Shown: one piece after another, positions 34,822 through 46,911 of the stretch
How positions within the stretch are numbered: position 1 is the stretch's first letter
How the letters are laid out: every line of letters begins with the position of its first letter
From: Berberis thunbergii
Lineage: Eukaryota > Streptophyta > Magnoliopsida > Ranunculales > Berberidaceae
Reading direction: 5' to 3'
Assembly (NCBI GenBank): GCA_003290165.1
Contig: QNQO01000595.1
Location: 124,001-188,000, forward strand
DNA length: 64,000 nucleotides
The notes under the pieces: model-generated
What the model was told of the DNA's origin: nothing
Seen by the model: the letters and a program-made list of their open reading frames with translations, nothing else
The model's database searches: none
Position numbers and translations under genes: made by a program

Positions 34822-35581
34822 ATCATCAACAAATTTTTATTATAATTAAAATGTATTGACTTATTTCCACCCAAGAACCTTTTTGGAGAGGCAGGCCACA
34901 CAGTCAGATCAGTTTCAACATTTCTAGGATCATGAATGGTGTTGAGTTGACTTGGCTCTCTAGAATTACTGTTTCACCCAAGCTTGCGGATCATCATCGG
35001 TGCTTCAACTTGTTTCACCCACAGCTTGTCGATCAGAACCGATGTATTGATCACTTGTTTCATCCACAACTTTCATGTATTAATTTATGCGATTAGTCTA
35101 ATATGATAGTCCTTAAGTTACTTGATTACTCCTCTCCTTTTCATTCAATCAAGTAAAGTTGTAGGAAAGTGGAAATTATAATAACCACATAGAGATAAAA
35201 GGATAGTCTCTCATGGATACAAAAATTATAATCTACTTAAACTCATCATCATGTCCTTAGGAATTATATCTGAGCTTCCTTTTTAGCTTTCATCTACCAC
35301 ATGTAGATGTTTCAACTTTAACAAGTAAAGAAAATTTGATGCAAAGGCACATTTTTTTTTTAATCTACATTTTGTCAAGATAGTTACTATAATAGAATTA
35401 TTCAATTCTACATTTTTTTAATGCCTTTTCCAAAGTGTATACTTCGACTATTATTATGTCGAAAGTGATGTACGGATGCCCTCATCTTTTGCAAGTTTCA
35501 ACCTTAATTTCCATGGATCTCCATTATAGCCATAATTGGTTTGAAAAAAGTAATATTTTAGAAGGTTTATATTCATGTATG
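34822..35581. other. Intergenic, nothing recognised
   Basis: No gene or element ends were found. TTTCACCCA.AGCTTG.CGATCA-like blocks near 34975 and 35010 are short repeats. Confidence 0.35.
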
Positions 35582-35589
35582 ATTATAGG

Positions 35590-35767
35590 CAGGGGCGGAG
35601 CTACATACAAGACATTGAGGGCAGTTGCCGCCCATTTAAATTTTCAAAGTCTATTTTTATATTATGAACAGTACTCAAATTTAACTAATTACCCTCTAAA
35701 AATTTTACAATTTTTTCTAGCCTCTTCACTTTGCCCCCTCTTCGTGAACAGCCTGACTCCGCCCCTG
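35590..35767. mobile_element. hAT-type MITE (CAGGGGCGGAG end)
   Basis: The ends CAGGGGCGGAGCTA and, inverted, CAGGGGCGGAGTCA are flanked by ATTATAGG (35582-35589) and ATTATAGA (35768-35775), 7 of 8. Length is 178 bp. These ends belong to a plant hAT group I recognise. Confidence 0.85.
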
Positions 35768-35903
35768 ATTATAGAAATTGATGGTTTTAATAATAATTCA
35801 AAGAATGCATGGACTCTTCTTCCCTAAATCAAACTACTGTGACAAACACCCCTTTCCCACGTTTCTATCTAGTCAAACCCACTCATTTCCATCTATCTGA
35901 TTC

Positions 35904-36106
35904 CAAAAATTCTAATTGTCGAGGGAACCAGCGAAGGACGCCACAGGGGGATGGGATTCGTTCATCTTCTCGGGACGTGCACTTAAATTTTTGAGATGTG
36001 TGTGTTGATATTTCAAGCACGCATCTCAAAAAAATAAATGGCTCTCTCCCCCTGTGGGGTCCCTCGCTGGTTTCCTTGCTGTCTTCCTCGACAGTTAGAC
36101 GGGTTC
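35904..36106. mobile_element. Mutator-like hairpin MITE, family A copy 4
   Basis: The ends are CAAAAATTCTAATTGTCGAGG and, inverted, GAACCCGTCTAACTGTCGAG. A perfect 9-bp duplication ATCTGATTC flanks it (35895-35903 and 36107-36115). The arms carry AACCAGCGA and TCGCTGGTT. The length of 203 bp equals copy 1. Confidence 0.85.
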
Positions 36107-36115
36107 ATCTGATTC

Positions 36116-36531
36116 ACTTGAGGTCTAGGAAGCACCGATGCATCAATTTTTTTTTAAATATTTTTTTAAATTTAACGTAAGTCATCGATGCACCTCGAAT
36201 ATACCTTAGACCTAATCAAAGAGTCTATCTCACTCTCAATAGATAAGATACGGCTTCCATATAACAATACACATTTCTTTCCTCTATCTCTTTTAAGAAA
36301 TTAAATGTTTAGGATAAGATATGAATATGCATATTTAGGATGCATATATTTTATGCTAACTTTTAGTGTTTAAAAAATTATTGAAATGATAATTATATGA
36401 TTTTGGTGTTTTATGCATTTATGTTTATGATTTACTAATTAATGATTATATTAGCATATTCAAATATATAATTATTATTGAATGTCGTACCTACCATACC
36501 AATATCCCAGTATCCTTGTGCATGTTTAATA
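36116..36531. other. Intergenic, nothing recognised
   Basis: A/T-rich sequence without recognisable features. Confidence 0.35.
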
Positions 36532-36539
36532 CCCATACC

Positions 36540-37098
36540 CAAGGATTGTGATTGTGCAAAATTGCGAAATTTTGTTGAAATTTTTGTTTTTTAAACTACG
36601 TAAAGAAAAATGGCGAAAGAAAAATTACATTTTTTCAAGGTTGTTAAAAAAAAATTCAAGTACTATTGGTAAATTTTGTGGTTTTTTTCGTAAAAATACA
36701 AAACCAACTACTAAAATTTACATTTTTCAAGGATTATTTTTTGAAAAATTTCAGAATTTTTTCGTAATCTTCGAATTTTTTCTTCTCATTATCATTTATT
36801 ATAATTATTTATTGATTTTTGGAGCCACCCTCTAATTTCATAATTATCACTTCACCTACTTATATATTGATTTGTTAAACTACCCCTTGATTTTTTAATT
36901 ATAACATTTTGTTTTCATTTTATGTGTTTAATACAATTATTTACTTGCATATTATTTTTCATATATTTAATATGCCATCGAAATTTCTTATATATTTCAT
37001 TTATATCCTTACATTTTTCACGTTTTTTCTTTACACACCGAAATATTTCTTAAAATCAGAAAATCAAAATTAACTCGAAAAATGAATCACAATCCTTG
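36540..37098. mobile_element. hAT-type MITE, CAAGGATTGTGA family copy 2
   Basis: The ends CAAGGATTGTGATT and AATCACAATCCTTG are perfect inverted repeats over 14 bases. A perfect 8-bp duplication CCCATACC flanks it (36532-36539 and 37099-37106). The A/T-rich interior matches the copy at 20872-21372 at both ends. Perfect flanks suggest a younger insertion than that copy. Confidence 0.9.
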
Positions 37099-37239
37099 CC
37101 CATACCAATACACGTATTCGCGTCCATTCAACCCAGCATGAAGCAAAAGTGAAGAAGAAGAAGAAGAAGAAGTGAAGAAGATTATTATGGAAAAGAGAGA
37201 TAAATTGGGCGAAAATATTTATTTTGAGCGGCGCCAAAA

Positions 37240-37406
37240 TCAGATAGCGTTTTCATTTTTAAGACCATTAAAATTTGATTTTTTATAGCAAAATTTAAAA
37301 AATGCTATTGAGAAATGCTATGAATGAGAATGTGTGATGTAATTATAGCACTTTGGATAAAAATGCTATAAACATGTGTTATAAATGAGGGCTTTTTCTT
37401 GTAGTG
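37240..37406. mobile_element. Fragment of a CACTA-type element
   Basis: It ends GGGCTTTTTCTTGTAGTG, the inverted CACTACAAGAAAAAGCCC terminus typical of plant CACTA elements. Upstream are subterminal ATGCTATAA and ATAGCA motifs. No matching left end was found, so it is truncated or the partner has decayed. Confidence 0.5.
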
Positions 37407-37729
37407 AGGCAATTTTATGTATGCAAGCTATGAGAGTTGGCAGGCTACCAAGTATGAAAGGTCAAAAATGGGACAAATTACAAAGAGGAGTTATAGTCTC
37501 ACCGTGAGACTCACACATCGCTGGAGTGAAAAACAAGAGATGTGTTATGTATGTGTGCGTGATCGAATCATTACATCAAGCTAGCTAGTATTACATTAAG
37601 TCGAGCATAGTATTAATATATTTTAAGCATAGGAATAAAAAGACATCATGGTTGATGCAAGTGAAAGGTGCCAATTAGATTATGCACTAATATTTCCACT
37701 TCATATGAACGGAATAGCTTTAATCTCTC

Positions 37730-37737
37730 TATTTAAA
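37730..37737 (+). promoter_or_regulatory. Possible TATA box of the pectin methylesterase gene
   Basis: TATTTAAA, 48 bases before the first ATG at 37785. The position fits a short 5' UTR. Confidence 0.5.
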
Positions 37738-37784
37738 GAGACTAAGTGAAGGGAGTGTAAACAAAACAAACACAAAAACCTCTC

Positions 37785-39522
37785 ATGGCAACTCACCAAC
37801 CCTTGCTAGACCAACCTCCCAAGAGGAACGTTCTCTCTTTTAAAACTTTCATCCTTGTTTCTCTATCTGTAGTAGCTATTGTCACCCCTTAGCTCTTGTA
37901 TCCATTTGGCCTTTTTCAAACACCAACAATGTTAACTCTGATCATCACATATGTGACAAGGCACATGACCCTGCTTCATGTCTCACCATGGTCACTGGAG
38001 TAGTTGGAGACGTCCAACTGGTGAAAAAACCCGATCTCCTATCGATCTTCTTGAACGATTATGCGTCCCGTGTGAGTGACTCAATCAAGTTGGCCAAAGG
38101 CATCCATGCCCGGGCCAACGACTTGAAAGAACAAGCTGTGGTGGCTGATTGTGTCGAGCTCATGGACTCATCCATCGATAGGATTAGAGACTCCATCGTG
38201 GCTACCAAAAAGGGTGATAAACAATCGCTTCTTGATGCCCATGCATGGTTAAGTAGTGTACTAACAAATCATGTCACTTGCATGGACGGGTTACATGGGT
38301 CGACCCGACCCGAATTGGTGACCGAGGTTGAAGATTTGGTTGCTAGGGCTAGAACATCGTTGGCAATGTTCGTTGCGATATCACCACCGGATCATGATGA
38401 TGAGGTGACCACCTTGTTGAACGGGAAGTTGCCGTCGTGGATCATGACGAGGGACCGAAAGCTCCTAGAGGATCTGCTCATGGCTGTTCATGCTGATGTG
38501 GTGGTTGCCAAGGATGGGAGTGGTAAACACAAAACAGTGACTGAAGCAGTAAATGGTGCTCCAGTGAAAAGTAAAACTAGGTATGTGATATATGTGAAGA
38601 AAGGAATTTACAAGGAGAAAGTTGAGATTGCAAAGAATAAGAAGAATTTGATGATAGTTGGAGATGGAATGGATGCAACCATTATCACTGGAAGTCTCAA
38701 TGTGGTTGATGGTGCCACAACATTCAACTCTGCCACTGTTAGTAAGTAATTAACCTTCGCTCATAAAAAAGTTTATAGACCCTTAACCATATAAATGAAT
38801 AAATGTGAATGTCTGTAAATCTGAATGCAGTTGTCAGTGGAGATGGATTCATTGCACAGGACATTTGCTTCCAGAACACAGCCGGAGCAGTAAAACACCA
38901 AGCAGTTGCACTCCGAGTTAGTGCTGATCAAGTTGTCATAAACCGTTGTCGCATTGATGCATACCAAGATACATTGTACACTCATACCCTACGCCAATTC
39001 TACAGAGACTCCACTGTGATGGGAACTGTGGACTTCATCTTTGGTGATTCATCCGTTGTGCTCCAAAACTGTAAACTCATCCCACGAAAGCCTTCCCCTG
39101 GTCAGAATAACATGTTAACTGCCCAAGGACGACGTGATCCTAACCAGAACACAGGTATTTCAATCCAGAAGTGTGATATCCAAGCTAGTTCTGATTTGGC
39201 ACCAGTGAAATCCAAGTTCAAGACTTATCTAGGCCGTCCATGGAAGGAGTACTCAAGGACCGTTGTGATGCAAACTAACATTGGTGATATAATTGACCCA
39301 GCTGGGTGGTCTCCATGGTCTGGGGATTTTGCATTGAAGACTTTGTACTATGGAGAGTACATGAACAAAGGACCCGGTGCCGGTACAAGTAACAGAGTTA
39401 AGTGGCCTGGTTATCATGTTATTAGAAGTGCTGCCGAAGCTAACAAGTTCACTGTTAGACAGTTGATTCAAGGTGGAGTTTGGTTGAAATCGACTGGTGT
39501 GTCCTACACTGAAGGTCTTTAA
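37785..39522 (+). pseudogene. PME: Type I pectin methylesterase (PMEI plus PME), one N-terminal frameshift
   Basis: This wall enzyme removes methyl esters from homogalacturonan. The ATG at 37785 gives MATHQPLLDQPPKRN, then a hydrophobic signal-anchor, and reaches a stop (TAG) near 37890. A one-base loss there explains it: the next frame resumes ALVSIWPFSN and continues through the PMEI domain (CDKAHDPASC, later CVELMDSS and TCMDG). The RKLL processing motif follows, and then the catalytic domain. Exon 1 ends at 38741, and exon 2 is 38831-39522. The signatures GIYKE, QAVAL, QDTL, DFIFG and LGRPW, with both catalytic Asp and the Arg, are intact. With one base restored the length would be about 549 residues, normal for type I. 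A sequencing error is a real alternative. Translation from the ATG at 37988 would lack the secretion signal. Confidence 0.9.
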
Positions 39523-42500
39523 TTTAACCACCAATCCTGCCTTATTTCCTGTAATTTCAAGAAACTATGCTTTACTAGTAATTGCGGTTTGTTGTTAATT
39601 TCAAGTGAATAATGTGCTTTAGCCTGGAATCTATCATATATATGTATGTTAAACTGTATGAAGTCTGCCCCTAGATCTTTTATAATTTTTTCTTGTTATT
39701 GTTTATTATCACTATCACACCCAAAAGCTAGTGGCCATGGCCCTGAAGAACAATCGAACCATGCACCACTATAGAACGCACTATAACAACTGGGACCGAA
39801 GAGTAGGTAACAGAGTTGTAATCACTGAAGCAACCACGCCAACTCACAACCAGACCCAAAGGCGTGAATGTTGTCTCCAAAGCCACCACACTCTAAGATA
39901 CCAGTGACAGTTAATTATGACGATATTTTGTTTCAAACAATGACATCAGGGAAAGAAACAATTGTTCTTAACGTTCGCAATGTGCACTTCTGGAGTTCAG
40001 GGGAAATCCAGAGTCTAAAGTAAGCTGATTTTTTCATGACTAATGTCTGGGGTCCCAAGGAACTAATGAATCCAAAGGGTGCAAGCGGATATAAGGTTTA
40101 GTGGAAGCATATAGTGCGCGGTATGAGCGCAAATAAAGTACAGCACTGTGTGAATGGTGGGAACTAATTATAAACATGACCAAACAAATATATAGTATGA
40201 AAAAATTGTTGGTAGGTTGTGGTCACCTCATCAAAAGAATTTTGGATAAGGAGGGCTATAATTCCTTCAAAGAAAGGTTGTTTAATGAGCCAAAAATAGG
40301 AGAACATCGAAAAAGAAGATAAGCTTTGTCGATGCTCGTACTCACTTTCTAGTTTTTTGAATTCTTTTTTGCCTATCTATATATTCCGTATTTATGAATA
40401 TGAGTATCTTTCGTAAAGGAAATCAAGTTTTTTGCAACTTTCAAATTCTGATGATTGTAGTTGTGATCAAGACTGGGTGTTGCTGAACGATCCATTGTTC
40501 TGGATGAAAAAAAGAAGTCACTGTCACCACAATAAGAACAAACATATCTGGATTGAAAAGCAAAACGCTTGGACTAGTGGAGGGTCTCATTATTAGACAA
40601 CACATGATGGTATATGCATTTGTCAAGATCGACACCTCTTCAGTCTTGACCTGATTTTGATATTTAGAGTGATTTGTTTTGAAAACGACGGGTTGTTGAC
40701 ATGAATGTAAAAAAAAGTTTAAGACTTGTTATGATAGCATTGGGTTGTTTATATGCATTGTTTCTCAGTGCTCGCACTCTGAAGAAAAAAATGGCAAATG
40801 CCTTTTGATCTAGGAAACAATCGCTGTTGCTTTCAAACTTTATTATCAGTAAAATCCGGGTTAGATTTGATAATAAGTCATGAGGTCTAGAATTTTGCTC
40901 TCCAACTACACTTCTCTGCATTCTGAATTGCTGTGGATATGAACTTGAAAAAAAATCCTTGTAGATGTGTCATTCTGATGTTGATATGAACAAATATCCC
41001 ACCACAATATTTGTCAATAGTTTTGGTTAAGATCGAACAATCTTTAGTCCAAGCCCAGCTCAGCTGCATCTCCTGCCCAACTCAGAGTTGAGGTTTCAAA
41101 AGCAACCTGTAGGCTGTTTCCTTTACATCAATCCATGGGCCATTTTTTGATAGGATTCAGATTGAGCTGAGGATACTGGCTTGGATGAATCCCACGCCAA
41201 GGTTAGAGGACTGGTTATTTCAAATCAAAACAAAGTTTCCCTCTACCTAGGGAGACCTACGGATATATATATATATAAAGTGTGGGTGTAGCTAGAAGCC
41301 CTCATTTGTTCTTAGGGATGAGATTGAATTGATTTTTCAAGGGAATACAATGCGGTACGAATGCTGGTCCAGAACCTGATCGGGGCAGTACAGTTTGCTA
41401 CCAATTCAAAAATCTCCCAAAACCAAACCGAACCGTCCCAGTTTAAAATTGAAAACCATGAGATAAGTTGAGCTCTTTTTGGGTTCGGCTTAGCTAAAAA
41501 TTAAATTTGATGAGCAATTAGAGTCCAGAGTTTGATTCACTATCATAACCCCAACATCCAATTCTCCAGTTATTGGATTTATATTTTTCCTTTCAGACCG
41601 AAATGTTTTTAATTGGATTGAATAAGATAATTAGCAAATCCGATTATCCCTTAAGCTCATTTGTTAATCACAAACCAAATCTTTCTTATATTTATAATAA
41701 GGTCGCCAAAGATTGCAACCACTTGCTAACAAATTTCCATTTATGAAAAGTCATGTCTCTTAACAAGCAACAAGTTACCTAAAACATGATCCCAACCATC
41801 AAAATTAAGGCGAAACGATTTTATTTCGCAATGATATGCCAATTAGGCAATGGACTTCACCTCAATAAACAATAGAGATTTTTTAATTTGATAATAGTAA
41901 ACAAATAAAGATTATTTTCAATAATCTATTTTTGTCAATACCCATTGCACATTCTAGCTTCAGTCAACCTAATTAATTATCATGGATGTTTATAGGGGCA
42001 CATCAATGTGACATTTTAACGATTAATAATGTGATCAACGCAAAAGAAATAAGAAAATAAGATAGTTTTAGATCATTTTCAGAAGAACTTGGCTAGATCA
42101 TTAATCTACTATGTGTGATTTTAATAAGTTGAAGAATAGAAGATCAATAGTTATTTTGCTGCTAATATTCAAGTTCCAAGCACTAGCAACTTCAAAATTT
42201 GTAGAGGGAACCCAATTGGCATTTTAAGGAGTGGGTGATCAATATCTGGTTTCAAGGTTCTCTACACCCTTATATGATTGTCTCATTGTTGGGAGGAAAT
42301 GGAACTCAATCGATGGCATCTTTATCAGTTTGTAGTGTGTTGATCAGTTTTGGTTTTCAACGGATTATGGGTTTTATAAAAATCAGTTTGTCTTTCAAAA
42401 AAAAAAAAAAAAAACCTGAAATATATTAATTAATTAATAATGAAATAATTTTCTCTCCTGGCTCTTTTAAAAACCTTTCTTCGATCACCCTTCATTTTGA

Positions 42501-42876
42501 GGTTTAATGCTTGCCCACCTTCTTTCCTCTCTTCCCATATCTTGTCTTCTTTTCCTTTCTGTTTTCAATCAATCTCACCTTCATCACCATTATCAAGTTA
42601 TTCCTTCCTATCACTTTTTTTATTCTCTTCATTGTGTTTTCTCTAAACATTTGCAATGTCATGAATATGGAGATGAATGAAGCTTGTTGAGAGGAAGAGG
42701 AGGAATTTGACACTGCTTTAAGGGTGAGAGTCCTAATCTTTCTCAAAATTATGTTGATATATATTTGATGTAATGGTCTTCAAAAGTACAAAACCCATTT
42801 CTTGAAGCAATCTGTGTGTGTTATTTTTCTATCAGAAGGGACTGTTGGATTGGGGTTGGAGTGCCTAGCAGCTAGA
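39523..42876. other. 3.3-kb intergenic stretch, little recognised
   Basis: No supported gene. There is an A-run at 42399-42415 at the end of a stretch that could be a retroposed 3' tail. CT- and GA-rich tracts precede the RIC relic. Confidence 0.4.
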
Positions 42877-44462
42877 ATGGGAACCAAGATCAAAGGGATG
42901 TACAACCAAGGAATTTTTAAATATATTTCCCAAATATTTGGTAATTAATGCTTATATTTGTTTTATGAGTAAGTTTAGGGAGCCATGTTTTGGGTTTTTT
43001 TTTTTTTTTTTTTTTTTTATACTCTTACCTTTTTCTTTAAAACACAATCACAAACCCCATCAATAAAAGATGTAGAAATAGGGGTGGGCAAAAACCGATT
43101 TAAATTCGGTTAACCGATCGAACCGATTTTCAAATTCGGTTTGGTAACCGAACCGAAATATGAGTAGAAAGAAAATAAGTTAAACCGAACCGAATCGATT
43201 ATAAATGGTTCGAAATCGGTTTACGGTTTTGTACCGATTTCGAACCGACCGATTTACAACCGAATCGACTGATTAATTAGATATATGTAAATAACTAAAT
43301 AACAGGTAGGTGTCAATACTTGATTAGTGCAATAAATACACTGCAGTACACCCTATTGCACTGAATCACTCCCTTCTCTCAAAGTTTTCAATTTTAGGCT
43401 AAAAATTGGGTCTGTAAAAAAATTGAGCCTGTAAAAAAATTGGATATGTTTTAATGAAAGTCTTTCAAATGCTTGAGCTTGAAATTTCGGCCTAACCTAA
43501 CCGAATCGATCCGAAATTCGGTTCAATCGAATTCATCGGTTTACAAATACAAAATTCGGTTTCGATTTGGGTTTTAGGCAAACCGAATGAAATCGGTTTA
43601 GGGCTCAAAACCGAACCGACATTGCCCACCCCTATGTAGAAGTGTCAAAAAAAATCCCAACCTCGCTTAAAAGTGGTTTACAAACCTGACTATTTAGAAT
43701 TGTTGTTGTTTCATATTTCCATGTAAATAATTTTTTGGTTTTAATGTTTAAATTTGGTGATGGGGTTTCTTTTTGTAGTTAACGAGCGTGAGATGGAAAT
43801 TGGTCATCCAACAGATGTTAAGCATGTAGCGCATATTAGCAGGGATTGTCAATCTACTAATGCACCAACTTGGGTATGTATTACATAACTCTCTTAATTT
43901 TCTGATATTAATTTTCTTTGATCTTTTTTTTTTCTAAATTATTGCAGTATTACATGAAATATGTTTGATTTGTTCACTTGATAATGCAGATGAATGAGAG
44001 TACAAGACTGCATCAGGTTTCTCAGCATCGTCCCTAAGTAATTTATGTGAACCAAGTGATCCCAGTAATTTCCCCATTTCGACATGGTCATCTCAAGGTA
44101 TTTCTTCTTCTCTCTTCTTTTATTCAAGTTTTCATGATTATATCCGTCATTAATGTCAGCACCCAAATTTATATTTATGTTCTATCCATGGGATTTTGAT
44201 TCCCTTACTAAGTCTTTAAGGGCATGTTACTTGTTTAAAGTTCAAGAATATGCCTTGCCCTGATCAACAGGGAACTAGCTTTGGTTGTTCTTAGAAGGAA
44301 GGAAAAAAAAGTGCTTATTTATATTTTTTTTTCTATTATATGAACACAAATAACAAACTCTAAACTCCAATTTATATCTCTTTCGCAGATTTTGAACAAT
44401 CCATGGAATGTCAACCAGTTTCGGAGATTTTCAGAGACTCCCCACCAACAGAACTTCCATAG
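42877..44462 (+). pseudogene. RIC: RIC-type ROP-interactive CRIB protein gene, decayed
   Basis: Four exon-like pieces with GT-AG borders align with plant RIC proteins, effectors of ROP GTPases that bind them through the CRIB motif. Exon 1 (42877-42940) gives MGTKIKGMYNQGIFKYISQI. Exon 2 (43779-43873) gives VNEREMEIGHPTDVKHVAHI and then SRDCQSTNAPTW. Exon 3 (43990-44097) gives MNE. A two-base AG insertion shifts the frame there; after it the other frame reads YKTASGFSASSLSNL and SDPSNFPISTW. Exon 4 (44389-44462) gives DFEQSMECQPVSEIFRDSPPT and a stop. In the CRIB the usual IGWDG has become ISRDC. The frameshift and the weakened CRIB make a functional product unlikely. Intron 1 contains a 556-bp hAT element. 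Confidence 0.75.
43079..43634. mobile_element. hAT-type element with ACCGAACCG arrays (in RIC intron 1)
   Basis: The ends are TAGGGGTGGGCAA and TTGCCCACCCCTA inverted. The flanks are TGTAGAAA (43071-43078) and TGTAGAAG (43635-43642), 7 of 8. Subterminal arrays are built from CGGTT/AACCG motifs. It is nested inside a further small inverted-repeat element (about 42975-43670; AATCACAAAC centre). The reverse-complement relative is at 33588-34194. Confidence 0.85.
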
Positions 44463-46075
44463 CCTCCGAAAAAAACATGATAGCCGGAAGAGGGCCAAGT
44501 CTTATTCATTCTCTCCCAATTCATCATCCTCATCGTCATCCTGATCATCAAAACATTAAGAGCCATAAAACCAAAACCGCAATTAACTACAACTGTTGAA
44601 TAGAGCGAGATAAATCAAAGCACACTGGAGCAGCACCATATAATATTTGTACAATATATCAAATGGTCCTTTAGTGAGAACGAAAAACATCAACTGGATT
44701 TTCTCACGTGCAAAGAATAGGGTGAAGTCTCTTTTCATACTTTTGATGTTCAGAAGAAATTCCTTAGAAAATATAAAGGAAATTGAATCGTAGCTTTTAT
44801 TTGAATTTAATTGTGTTTACTACCTGTGTAGTTCATTAATCATAGGGAAGTTTTAAAAGCCAAATATTGTTGCCGCTCTTTGTAGGTCTCTTGTCTTTAA
44901 GATGATTTTGCGCATTCTCTGCACTTTGTTGTACTAACCCTATTATATTTGAGGCGCCTTAAAGCATATTTGGGCTTCAGAGACCTTGGTATATCAAAGT
45001 GAATAAGAACCAAGCAAACATGTATTTCAATTGGTAAGACATTTACTTTTCCTTGTGAAAGGTTGCAGCTCGAGACTGGCTAGTGGAGTGGAATTTAGTG
45101 AGTTTTTACCCATAAGGAAAATATGTGCTCATTTCTTGATTAACCTTCGAATATGGAATATGAAAGCTCATATGAATTGGAATAAAAGCAAATCTTCATG
45201 CAAAGTGGAGGCAACATGGATACTAAGTGACAACAATGACGTAGCCTTCATGCTTATGGTTGTCAAATGCCACCATAGCCATGACTAGCCCTGAAATTTT
45301 TTTTAGGATGTGAACTTAAAAATATGGCCACTTCATATATACATAATTTTATTTTTAGTATACTTAAAGAAAATTTTAGAGGTCGTTGGACTTTTATTCC
45401 ATACTCCAAAATGCTTTAGTTATACGAGTTTGTTCATGTTTTCAACTTTAAACATGAATATGAAACTTAGTAAGGTACAATTTGCCGAATGGTTTCAATC
45501 TGCTGAAGGACAATCGACCCTGAACATAGCAAACAAAGTACAGATTGACGAATAAAATTTATCTCAGGAGACCCATAACGATTATACAATTGCACTACAA
45601 CTCTTTGCTCATACAAGACATGCCAGCACGGCTAGAATTCCCAAAACTTCCTGGTGTGTGTTGTTCCTACATGACACAGTGGTGCAAATAGAAACTTAAC
45701 CAGCCCGAGTTGACAATCCAATTTCAACATTAGTAAATGCAATGCTCTAATTGTTTAACACCACTAATTCTGCTGATAAATATCACAACTCTTTTTTTTA
45801 AACATGTTAAAGAATACCATCAATATAAACAAAAAAAACACACTATCATCCCTATTATCTCCATCAAACACTACCACCACCTCGCCTCGTCACCGTCAGG
45901 CTCATCACATTGCCCTACCACCACCCTTGTCCTTTCTTCCTCTTATTTCGCTGTTCCCTTATTCTTTTTCTTTTCATTTCTTCCTCTTCTCTCCCATCTT
46001 CTCAGGAATAGCCTCCACCCTCCATTGGCCACACCACCTCTCCCCATCCTTGACTTATCTTCTCTTCCTTTTCTT

Positions 46076-46111
<36 letters not shown>

Positions 46112-46300
46112 CCTTAACCCGCACACAACACAGGTTCCATCCTTGCGGAGCCCTATGTAAAGGCAAGTTTTTTTTTTTTACTCTTGCACATGTATCTACA
46201 AGTGGAGAACCCGTCCCCATTAAGTACTTTCCAAGGATGGATTCTCCAATCACAGATACATGTATGAGTGCAGGCTTGTGCGAGGGAAAATGATAAAAAA
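44463..46300. other. Intergenic between the RIC relic and DDRGK1
   Basis: No supported gene. A pyrimidine-rich tract ends in a T-run of about 35 bases (46078-46111). Confidence 0.4.
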
Positions 46301-46309
46301 AATGAACAA

Positions 46310-46453
46310 TTCTATGGTGCCGGGTCTATAGTGCTTGATTAGTGCCTATGGTACCAAGCACCATCTATAATGCTTCGAGATAGAAAATAAAATTTATCTC
46401 GATGCATATCTACGATGTCTGGTACCGACCAGTCACCAAATACCATCGTAGAA
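46310..46453. mobile_element. Hairpin MITE, family B copy 2
   Basis: TTCTATGGTGCCGGGTCTAT at the left faces, on the other strand, TTCTACGATGGTATTTGGTG. The arm block ATCTCGATGCATATCTACGA is shared (inverted) with the element at 27251-27398. Confidence 0.55.
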
Positions 46454-46911
46454 TCAGGCAGAAAAAAAAATATATAAGAGGACGAGATGAGAAGGGTTGT
46501 CGGTCGACGGGGTAGGGTGGTTGCTGCTGCTCTGATCCTGTTGTTGTTATTCCTGAGAAGATAGGAAAAGAAAGGGAAAAAAAAGGTTTGGCTGGCCAGT
46601 AGGCGGGCGGGGTGAGGCAGTGTGGTGGTGGCGAGATGGAGTGATGGTAGTGTTGTTCTTGAGAGAGGAGAAAAGAGGGTGTTGAGTGTTATATTGGCGG
46701 TCGCCTCTTGTAGTGGTGTGGTTCAGAAAGGTGGTGGTGTTGTTTCGAAAGTAAGGGGATGATGATGATCTTCAGGAGAGTTGGTAATTTCAAACAGTCG
46801 TGGTAAGCAAATTGGGTTCTTCTTCGTCAACCCAACTGTCTACAAAACCTTCTGGTTTTCGATTCTCGCGGGAAGAGACCACACGAACCCGAGGAAGTCA
46901 ATCGAGCAGAG

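Noticed and set aside
45031..45090. Second SINE candidate with TCAATTGGTAAGA
   Set aside because: A weak A-box-like match is present, but no acceptable B box follows.
45737..46160. Two overlapping long frames rich in Ser, Pro and Phe
   Set aside because: They come from a pyrimidine-rich tract ending in a T-run of about 35 bases; the low complexity explains the absence of stops.
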